Source: Plazaster borealis
Lineage: Eukaryota > Echinodermata > Asteroidea > Forcipulatida > Labidiasteridae
Length of the DNA stretch: 64,000 bases
Assembly (NCBI GenBank): GCA_021014325.1
Contig: CM037472.1
Span: forward strand, 14,989,063-15,053,062
Reading direction: 5' to 3'
Shown: positions 46,400 through 64,000 of the stretch, in pieces
Position numbering within the stretch: position 1 is the first letter of the stretch
Layout: the number at the start of each line of letters is the position of its first letter
Program-made: the position numbers and the translations under genes
The notes under the pieces: generated by a model
What the model saw: the letters and a program-made list of their open reading frames with translations, nothing else
Databases searched by the model: none
What the model was told of the DNA's origin: nothing

Positions 46400-47180
46400 A
46401 TACTTTTCTGAGCAGTTGTCTCCTATCTTGTAATCAAACCACAGTTGCCCACGCTCTCCCTGTCTCAGATTTGCAAACATGTACAGAATCTGAGAAGACT
46501 GCTGTGGTCACCTCTGACCTTTGGGTCATCCGTCATGCCGAGATCTCTATTCTGATCATGTACAAAACACCCATGAGCTCTCCAAGTATTTTATCTGGAG
46601 TTCACAGTAGGTTGCTCTGGTATCAAGCAGACACAGACTATCAAGGGACTGAAGAATGTCCCATAAACACTGTACAAACATGTACAGAGCTGTAATGCTC
46701 ACTTGGAAATAGAGTGCAGTTGACAGTTGATATGCGTAGTCACTCTATGGTATAGTAGACGGGTGGCTGAAGACATCAGAACTTTGGCTGGATTCCTGTC
46801 TCTGTATGATGTAGATTATTGGAAGTCGTCAGCTGCTTTGTGGAATCTTTTGTGGAAGAGGGATGCTGTTTGCTCTGTTGCTTGCCTTTGGAATATTAAA
46901 CCAAGTGAAGAAATTCTCCAAAAGTAGGCTGCAGGTGAAACCCCCTGTTTTTAACAGAACAAAAGTTCACAAAAGAAAAGGAATGGTCTTAAAAAGTGGA
47001 AGGATGGTTTGTGTGTTGTGGTTCGACTCTGTGAGAAAATCTCTACTTTGACTTATTTGTTATACTTTGTACAGTACATAATGTACATTGTACAGAATGT
47101 CCGAGAGCACAAACATTGGAATGTTTTTCCCTTTGTAAATTTGATGTAACTAACTCGGTCCTTGTCTCTTACATTCACAG
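46400..47180. other. Immediate upstream flank of the first PAK coding exon
   Basis: No exon or repeat recognised. Ends in the acceptor TCTCTTACATTCACAG at 47180. Confidence 0.5.
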
Positions 47181-47184
47181 AAAA

Positions 47185-56040
<8,856 letters not shown>

Positions 56041-56301
56041 AGTCTTTAGTTAACATTTGTAGATAGTCTACGCTCATGATTAGGTTGTATATTAATTGTA
56101 TATTATTGGCTAATTACACAGCTTTTTATAGAGTGGGCTGATTGTGTATTTTTCAGGAAGAATTTTGTATCAGCTTTAACCAAATAATATGGAATACGGG
56201 AAGACCTAACTGATGGGGAAGGTACAGTACTGGATTTGAAAACATTTTAAAATTATTTCCACCTGGCTTTCAGTTGTATTTTGTCTCCATCTTCCCGATC
56301 A

Positions 56302-56497
56302 GGGCCTAATTTCATACAGGTGGTAAGCAGAAATATCTGCTTAGCAAATTTCTTTGCTGAGTAAGAAATGAGTGGGGTACCAGTCCCAGCAATGGTAACT
56401 GTATGGTATTCTGGCTGGTAACCTATTTTTTTTCTAAGCAAGAGTTTTTTTGTGCTGAGCAATTTTTTGTGCTTACAGGCTTTATGAAATTGGACCC
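56302..56497. repeat. Family A MITE, copy 11
   Basis: GGGCCTAATTTCATACAGG and GGCTTTATGAAATTGGACCC, about 260 bp after the PAK stop and probably transcribed in its 3'UTR. Confidence 0.85.
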
Positions 56498-56973
56498 AGA
56501 GCCTTTGAATGAAACCGAGGGGGGAAAAGGAAAACAGTCCGGCACCATTTTTGGTGTAATGATATTCAGTAGCCATTGCCATCAGGAAACGGTGGAAACT
56601 AGACACAAGTGGTCACAGTGTGAACGATTTTCATAACATATGGTTCTCAGGTTTTATGAAAACAGTGAAGAAAAACAATTTTTGAAAAAGAGATTTTATT
56701 ACTGGACATCAGCATTTTGTTGCCTAACATTAGTGTGTATTTCCTCCAGATGAAAAGTACTTGGAAACGGTTATCCAATTGGTCTTCTACCAGCAATGCC
56801 CCTGCCTTTGGACCTATTTAGAAACCAAAGAAATCCAAAACACAACAACGATTAAATTCATGCAGAAGCCGGTTGTGGACTTGGGTCTTCAATTACTCAG
56901 TCCCCATATCAAAGATCCGAGACTTAACCTCAAGGAGTTGAACAAGATTGCGAAGAGGAACATGGGATTTACT

Positions 56974-57120
56974 TGGCTGGATTTCACAAAGCACTAAGAT
57001 TCATCTTAAGACGAGTTGGCAATATCACCAAAATGATTTGTATCGTGACATCACACTTTGCTCAGCAATTAAGACATCGGATCTAAAGATCAATCTCAGC
57101 TCTTTGTGAAATCAAGCCCA
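56974..57120. repeat. Family C palindromic MITE, copy 3 (diverged)
   Basis: TGGCTGGATTTCACAAAGC and GCTCTTTGTGAAATCAAGCCCA are inverse ends; the interior has lost most of its complementarity. Confidence 0.7.
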
Positions 57121-57827
57121 CGTGTATCTCCTTGGACATCATGTGCCACCATTTCGTTGGTAACGGTGTACCAATGTTTCTTTTTCTTTCTTGTTGACCT
57201 TTGATGACAAGTATTACATCGTTGACAAGCGGTTCTGCATGGTGATGTGCATGTACACAACATCATGCACGCATTGTATGGAGCTCCGCGTTGACACAAT
57301 GTATATTTACTTATGTACCATAGATTGCACAACAAAATAAGTGTTCGTTTCTAAATAGGTCCTCATGTATCATTTTCTCTTCCTGTATGAGTTGTATATA
57401 TTTTTATTAACAGTAATGGCCTTATACCAGTAGGAGCTTAATTTTGAAATATATGTACAGTAGGTGATTTTTGTATGAAATGCTTTAGGTGGTGAAGGTG
57501 TCGATTCATGTAGACAGTACTGCAGTTATTATTGTCTCTTTCCGATTATCAAGACCCTCCCTTCCTTGAAATCCGATGAACGGTTTACTTCACTGTAAGG
57601 CAAGCATGTCCTGTTGAATTATAGGGTCAGGCTGTTTCAGAGAAGTTAAAATAAGTAACCAAATCCGCCAAGTTTTGCACTTACTGTAGTAGAGGGAAAA
57701 AAATGCTGACTTGTTGAAGTACATTTCAAGCATCAGCAAGAACATCAGGCAGCCGGGAATGCATGCTCAAGATGCTTACAAAAAGGGTCAGAATGGCTTG
57801 CATTTTTAACGCCTCCAATGGTGCCCT

Positions 57828-57996
57828 GGGCCCAATTTCATAGAGCTGCTTAAGCCGAAAATATTGCTTAAAAATGAGCAGGATACCAATCATAAATAGT
57901 ATATATGTGACATGGTAGTTTGGCTGGTAACCTTATTCTGGTAAGCAAAATTTTGCTGTGCTTTTTGTGCTTAAGCAGCTCTATGAAATTGGGCCC
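57828..57996. repeat. Family A MITE, copy 12
   Basis: GGGCCCAATTTCATAGAGC and GCTCTATGAAATTGGGCCC are exact inverses of 19 bp. Confidence 0.92.
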
Positions 57997-58154
57997 TGAT
58001 TTGGAAGTTTGTACAATATGGACAAATTTGGTGTTTATGGGCTGTCTGAAATATGGTTCCACAATTCTGTGTCTTGAAAAACATTGATAACAAAATACCT
58101 GGCAATTCCGGGGAAAAATGGGTGTGTCTCATGGTCAGGTTCACTCTAAAGCTT

Positions 58155-59617
58155 CTTCCTCCTGGAATCCAAGCAGGTTCCTCCTGGAACCCAGGCAGGT
58201 TCCTCCTGGAACCCAAGCAGGTTCCTCCTGGAACCCAGGCAGGTTCCTCCTGGAACCCAAGCAGGTTCCTCCTGGAAAACAATCAGGTTCCTCCTGGAAC
58301 CCAAGCAGGTTTCTCCTGGAACCCAAGCTTGTTCCTCCTGGAACCCAAACTTGTTCCTCCTGGAATCCAAGCAGGTTCCTCCTAGAATCCAAGCAGGTTC
58401 CTCCTTGAACCCAAGCAGGTTCCTCCTGGAACCCAAGCTGGTTCCTCCTGGAACCCAAGCTGGTTCCTCCTGGAACCCAAACTTGTTCCTCCTGGAATCC
58501 AAGCAGGTTCCTCCTAGAATCCAAGCAGGTTCCTCCTAGAATACAAGCAGGTTCCTCCTGGAACCCAAGCTTGTTCCTCCTTGAATCTAAGCAGGTTCCT
58601 CCTGGAATCCAAGCAGGTTCCTCCTGGAATCCAAGCAGGTTCCTCCTGGAACCCAAGCTTGTTCCTCCTTGAATCTAAGCAGGTTCCTCCTGGAATCCAG
58701 GCAGGTTCCTCCTGGAACCCAAGCAGGTTCCTCCTGGAAAACAATCAGGTTCCTCCTGGAACCCAAGCAGGTTTCTCCTGGAACCCAAGCTTGTTCCTCC
58801 TGGAACCCAAGCTTGTTATCCCTGGAATCCAAGCAGGTTCCTCCTGGAACCCAAGCAGGTTCCTCCTGGAACCCAAGCAGGTTCCTCCTGGAACCCAAGC
58901 TGGTTCCTCCTGGAACCCAAACTTGTTCCTCCTGGAATCCAAGCAGGTTCCTCCTAGAATCCAAGCAGGTTCCTCCTAGAATACAAGCAGGTTCCTCCTG
59001 GAACCCAAGCTTGTTCCTCCTTGAATCTAAGCAGGTTCCTCCTGGAATCCAAGCAGGTTCCTCCTGGAATCCAAGCAGGTTCCTCCTGGAATCCAAGCAG
59101 GTTCCTCCTGGAACCCAAGCTTGTTCCTCCTTGAATCTAAGCAGGTTCCTCCTGGAATCCAGGCAGGTTCCTCCTGGAACCCAAGCAGGTTCCTCCTGGA
59201 AAACAATCAGGTTCCTCCTGGAACCCAAGCAGGTTTCTCCTGGAACCCAAGCTTGTTCCTCCTGGAACCCAAGCTTGTTATCCCTGGAATCCAAGCAGGT
59301 TCCTCCTGGAACCCAAGCAGGTTCCTCCTGGAACCCAAGCAGGTTCCTCCTGGAACCCAAGCTGGTTCCTCCTGGAACCCAAACTTGTTCCTCCTGGAAT
59401 CCAAGCAGGTTCCTCCTAGAATCCAAGCAGGTTCCTCCTAGAATACAAGCAGGTTCCTCCTGGAACCCAAGCTTGTTCCTCCTTGAATCTAAGCAGGTTC
59501 CTCCTGGAATCCAAGCAGGTTCCTCCTTGAATCTAAGCAGGTTCCTCCTGGAACCCAAGCTTGTTCCTCCTGGAACCCAAGCAGGTTCCTCCTGGAATCC
59601 AAGCAGGTTCCTCCTGA
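58155..59617. repeat. 22-bp self-complementary minisatellite, 462-bp higher-order period
   Basis: About 66 units of AGGTTCCTCCTGGAACCCAA(GC) with variants (GGAATCCAAGC, TAGAATCC, AAGCTTGTTCC, GGAAAACAATC). GGTTCC and GGAACC in each unit are inverse, so every unit can form a hairpin. The rare variant GGAAAACAATC recurs at 58275, 58737 and 59199, exactly 462 bp (21 units) apart each time. Lack of stops leaves open frames on both strands of up to 323 codons; these are not genes. Confidence 0.96.
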
Positions 59618-59639
59618 AACTCTGACCTTATTTCTCTAC

Positions 59640-60620
59640 AGAGTTAAAAACACTGCTCTTTTCTCAATGTTGATTTAGGGTATGAGACTGAGAGATCAAA
59701 ATAAATTGCAAGTTACGTAACCATAAACTTCAAACCCACTACTCTTTAACTTTCAACGACAAGTATTATTTTTAAATCCCAGCATTCAAAATGTTATTTT
59801 CCCCTAGATTTTGTATTTAGCTTAACAAATGTATCCAGATCTAATGAAGATTAATGTACTATTTTATATAATTTCAAATTAATCTTACGTTAATAGAGTG
59901 TCTTGATTCCCCATAGTTTATGATCAAAGCAGTGTGCATAGATAAATTATATTTTATACCGCTATCTGCCCTGCTGCACAATTTAATATTCTCACACTGT
60001 GTAAATAGTCCACTGAGTAGGCTTAGTTGACCAAGTAACAGTTCTTCCATAAAAACACAAAAACTAGGGCCAGGTTCTTTTGATATTACTCGGTGGTTTT
60101 ATTTGTTAACAGTTACTCTAGTCAGTTGATTGGTAGCCAGTTGAGATTCTTGAAAAAAATCAGTACTTCTTTGTTGAAAAGGCTGGTTGTCTAGTGATGG
60201 GAACTACTCATTTAGTTACATTCATATGAGGTACTAAGTTTTAACATACTTTTAACACGACAGTGGGCCAAACTGAGATGGTAGGTGACAGCAGTTATGA
60301 ATTCCAAAATTCTCAATCGTGGAACAGTGTCGTATGTTGCACGAAAATGCTCCTTGCATAAGCGCTGTAACTTGGTGCCTATTTGTATTGTTTGTACATC
60401 CGGTTTATTTTAGGCGAGATATGACATTTTGACACTTTCAAACTCGTAAATGCTATTTTAGGTGATACAGCGTTTTTCACTGACGACGAACTGATTCGGG
60501 TCACTTGGTCAGCATTCTCAGTTCAAGTCTTTAGTCACATTCCTGCATTAAAAATGTCGAGTTACTTTGTCACATTTTAAGGTTAGCAAATTTGAGTCCA
60601 GAATCAAACAGTGGTAAGGT
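59640..60620. other. Non-coding stretch after the minisatellite
   Basis: AT-rich, no gene or defined repeat recognised. Confidence 0.45.
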
Positions 60621-60623
60621 ACA

Positions 60624-60819
60624 GGGCCGAATTTCGTAGAGCTACTTTAAGCACAAAAACCTAGCTAAATTCAAAAGAAATATGCTTACCAGAATAAGGT
60701 TACCAGGCAAAATACAATTCTACAATGTACCACCTGTGCCTGGTATCCTGCTAATTTTTGCTCAGCGGAAAATTGTTGAGCACTGTTTTCTGCTTAAGCA
60801 GCTCTATGAAAGTGGGCCC
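60624..60819. repeat. Family A MITE, copy 13
   Basis: GGGCCGAATTTCGTAGAGC and GCTCTATGAAAGTGGGCCC with TTACCAGAATAAGGTTACCA inside. Confidence 0.85.
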
Positions 60820-62640
60820 GATGTTATGCACTCACTGTCAATTTTTGAGCAATAATGATTTGGTTTGTTAACAATAGTTTACAATACAGCAACTTAAAAT
60901 TATTCCAGGAACTGACAGTTGCAGCACAAGTTAACAATGTCATGCGGTAAGGTTACTGCAACCAAAAATTCAACCCTAAATTTGTATGACAATTCTGTAG
61001 ACGAAGTTGTACAGGAAATAGCCATAGATATTTGTTTCTAGGGAATATAACATGTTTTTCTTATTTCCAAATGTGACATTTTGTTTTTGCGAGGTCTGGC
61101 TAAATTGCATATTTGCTGTTCTAGTTGTCATTTGATTGTATTTATCATGTAAATGCATCTCTAAAGCACGGTACCTTTACTAAGTTTTTACTTTAATTCT
61201 AACATGGAATGTTTGTAATAATCCTATTTTACTGAAAATATGTGCTTTAATTTATACCCTTTTTTTATTTTGTAAAAATACTGTTTTCGGAAAATGGGGG
61301 TGGGGGGGGGGGAGTTGAGATGAGGTTGATTTATGTACAAGATTCTGTCTGATCATTTTAATACTTTTACAAGTTCTGCCGTTCTATTGTTGATGGTTTT
61401 TTTACACAAAGGTTCATGCAGTTTTCTGCAATAGTTTTCATTGCAGTACTATTCATAAATAAGATGAGGGGGCCTCTGAAATTATCCCCCCCCCTTTTTT
61501 TAATTTAATGATAAATTTAAGAACTATATTTAGGTATGATGGGAATGAAATATTCACAAGTAATCGATGTTTAAACAATTTATGACACAATGAGTATTGA
61601 TTTTATGTAAGTTGTTATACCCGAAATGAGTTGAAGATGAGCAGTATTCAAATGAAATTATACTAAAAACAAATTTAACATACAATTGTAAACAAGTTAT
61701 TCCATGTTCAGATTATGCAGGATAATCGGTGCTTTGTTCAACTCGGTTTGTTGGATGAAGTTATACAATGTGCACCCTTAAAATGTCACACGGAAAAATT
61801 AGTACTAATTATGTATTCATAGAAAGTATTCACAAAAGTTTCCAAACAAGTCTGTTAATTACAAAAAGCAAAAACATGGGGGAAATTTTTAAGGCCTGAG
61901 AACTGTATGTTGAAGTGTCAGCAACCAACATTGATTTGCATAATGCCATTTGTTGAAATTTCGAGTTTGGTTTTAGACTTACCTACAATTACTCATAGTA
62001 TTGGCAACGAGCTTTGTAACAAACTATTTATATTACAACATGTACACTTTGTTTAATACCGTGTACTTGGGTGTTTTTTTTGTGGCATGTTTTTGTAGCT
62101 CAATAAAAAATATGATGGTCTTATGACCATGGAACCTTTCAAAGTCTACGCTTCATGACCACTTTAGTTTGTTCAATTTTATTTGAATAATTATCTGTAT
62201 ACTTATGCTGGCCATGTGTTTACCCTGAAGCAAAGCAGCACATTATCCAAGAAGGCTGCAGTGGCTGGGGTGCCCCCTCATATGATGTGCCCCCCCCCAC
62301 TACCTACCCTCATATCCAGTCATCATAATCATACAATTGAAAACTGTATACCATAATGAGTTGGACGTGTTAGAACTTCTGGGACAAGCAAATTAGATTT
62401 TGGGTTGGGTTTTTTTAAATTGAAGAAAAAAGGGAGCTTAAGAAAAAACAATTTGTTTTCTTCTTCTTTTCTTAACGAAATGAGTTACAAAAAGGAAGTT
62501 TTAATATACGATTTCTTTTTAGTATACTTTTGTCGCTTGGGCTCCTTGTGTTGTGGCTTTTTATTTGTATTTTCTTCAAATTTACTATTGTTTATTTTCT
62601 AGTTTCATTCAGTTGTATCTGTGAATTAATGGTATAGAGG
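60820..62640. other. Non-coding stretch
   Basis: AT-rich with G and C runs (61300-61312, 61486-61494, 62290-62298). An AATAAA at 62102-62107 is a possible polyadenylation signal, but no transcript is tied to it. Confidence 0.4.
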
Positions 62641-62649
62641 GCGCTATTT

Positions 62650-62930
62650 ATGAAGTCCGCCGCCGTCTCTACCAACCTTGCTCTCACGGATAGTGAGGTC
62701 GAAATATCAAAATACGAGGTTGAGAATTCCCGCAAGGTTCCCAGACTTCGTTATATGAAATCGAAACCCAACGCGGTAAAGATAACCTGTTGATTATTTT
62801 GGAGTTGCATTTGCGCATGCCTACAGCGTTAAAATTGTCCTGACAACGTTCCTGCCGATCCAAGCTGCCTAGAGTGGAATTTTACTAACAAGTTATGTCA
62901 TTTATTTGACAAAAACTACATTTCCGACGT
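62650..62930 (+). promoter_or_regulatory. Possible first exon/promoter of a gene beyond the right edge
   Basis: CG-containing sequence with TGCGCATGC (NRF1-like half site near 62812-62820), followed by a consensus donor GTAAGTGATT at 62929. No coding sequence can be recognised to the right edge. Confidence 0.25.
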
Positions 62931-62934
62931 AAGT

Positions 62935-63898
62935 GATTGTTTTCAGCAAATTAATGTCTTTGTTTATGATTAAAGTGTTCATTTGGTTCATAAAAACTGC
63001 ACGTCACCCTGAAAAATAAGGGAAAAACTGAAGACTTAAGTTTAACTTTTAAAACAAAAACAACTGAACTTTGCTTGAGCATGTTGGGGAAACTTCAATT
63101 CAATTAAACTTGCCTCATTCGATCCCCACTCCAGTAGAAAGATACCCACTATTTGTTTTACCTTAATTTTATTTGATAGAAAGGCAAATATTTCACTTAT
63201 TTACTACCAGTTTACAGTTATTCAAGGGGATTTTTTTAAGGGAAATGAAGTCGAACATTCATCAATCAAAGAGGTGAATCATACAACAACAACAAGTGAA
63301 GATCAGTGTGTCAGTAAACAGTATCCCCAGATCCGGGTCTGCAATTTAAAATTTTCCCTATAATTTATTAAGGACCATTCAAATTGCCTTGATTGTTGTT
63401 GCAACTTTTAAAACGAAACTAGGTAATTACTGAAGGCATATTCCCGGTTCTAAATGCTGGAAATGTTTGATATTTACTTTCGTCGGTTCTGGATGGGGTG
63501 CCAAGATATTTTTTTTTGTTGGTGCATCTGCCAAGTTTGTAACTTGTAAGTCTAACTAAGTGCCAAGAATGAACCCTACAACTTACATTACAAGGACAAG
63601 TGTTGAGTTAGGAGGGAGTGGACAGAGGGGTGCAGCAAGGACATTTCCTTTTTTGGGGGTGTATGGAAGCCAGTTTGCAGACTGGCATTTTCTTTTAAGT
63701 TTCAGGAGGTGTTTGCCAATTTGCAGGTAAATTTCAAGTGCGCCCAGCTCGGAATGCCACCCCTACTGTATTTATTTCAATCAATAATGTCAAACTCAAA
63801 CTTTTCTCTGCAAATTAGTGTGCTTTTTAGTTTTAAACTAAAGGGGCTGTGGCATCATGATCATAAGCAGGCCTGTGGTTGACATGGAATTAATTAGA
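62935..63898. other. Non-coding right-edge stretch
   Basis: No exon recognised; a short CAACAACAACAA run lies near 63284. Confidence 0.4.
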
Positions 63899-63989
63899 AA
63901 CTCTCACCCAGTTACTGCACACGCGAGTTGGTTCTCCATAGATATGATACGGAGGGAGGGCCTGCGCGTGCAGTAACTGAGTGAGAGTT
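63899..63989. repeat. Fold-back element at the right edge
   Basis: AACTCTCACCCAGTTACTGC ... ACGCG (63899-63925) is the near-exact inverse of CGCGTGCAGTAACTGAGTGA ... GTT (63965-63989), with a two-base indel. The loop is ~39 bases. Confidence 0.9.
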
Positions 63990-64000
63990 CATAATCCAAT

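Larger units (their letters stand above)
56041..58140. other. 3' flank/UTR of the PAK gene
   Basis: Begins right after the TGA. Contains family A copies 11 and 12 and a diverged family C element. No close AATAAA stands out, so the transcript end is unknown. Confidence 0.45.

Noticed and set aside
56761..56997. 79-codon ORF after the PAK stop
   Set aside because: No family signature, and its last codons run into a family C repeat. More likely 3'UTR.
58141..59625. Long ORFs (up to 323 codons) on both strands
   Set aside because: They are by-products of a 22-bp stop-free repeat, open in several frames on both strands, with no start context or homology.

Overview
The window is eukaryotic genomic DNA, AT-rich, with spliced genes, GT-AG introns, tRNA-derived SINEs, fold-back miniature transposons (MITEs) and minisatellites. 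The genes are animal, and the conserved protein sequence together with the very dense short inverted-repeat elements suggests a marine invertebrate deuterostome, most likely an echinoderm (sea-star-like). Species cannot be fixed from the sequence. Most ORFs over 60 codons are open only because they lie in repeats.

Four protein-coding genes can be supported. (1) Minus strand, 988-11212: the 5' five coding exons of a syntaxin-5 (ER-Golgi Qa-SNARE) gene; the SNARE motif and membrane anchor lie beyond the left edge. (2) Plus strand, 14412-28150: a nine-coding-exon PHF7/G2E3-family gene. Its N-terminal ~295 residues hold an extended PHD, a RING-like finger and a further PHD-like finger. They are followed by a 1374-residue disordered tail encoded by one 4.1 kb exon, with no HECT domain. 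Genes 1 and 2 are head to head, and the gap holds a palindromic CRE (TGACGTCA) and a TTCCCATCATGCA-type element. (3) Minus strand, 31889-32164: an intronless SDHAF1 (LYR-family complex II assembly factor), 91 residues. (4) Plus strand, 47185-56040: a group II p21-activated kinase (PAK4/5/6; fly mbt), ten coding exons, 876 residues, with an N-terminal CRIB, an auto-inhibitory segment, a long Pro/Gly/His/Gln-rich linker and a complete kinase domain.

The remainder is repeat-rich. At least thirteen copies of one ~190 bp element (ends GGGCCCAATTTCATA), seven copies or fragments of a ~390 bp element (ends AAAGGCACTG), three copies of a long palindromic element, three tRNA-Leu-like SINEs and several other inverted-repeat families sit in introns and between genes, often nested, so relative insertion order can be read. 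Three arrays stand out: a 16-bp minisatellite with a 144-bp higher-order period ending in interstitial telomeric repeats (19.8-20.3 kb), a 96-bp satellite whose unit contains a long hairpin (34.4-35.3 kb), and a 22-bp self-complementary minisatellite with an exact 462-bp higher-order period (58.1-59.6 kb) just downstream of the kinase gene.

The genes do not form a pathway: they are housekeeping/signalling loci (ER-Golgi fusion, chromatin/ubiquitin-type fingers, mitochondrial complex II assembly, Cdc42 effector kinase). No complete autonomous transposon, virus, rRNA gene or intact tRNA gene was found.
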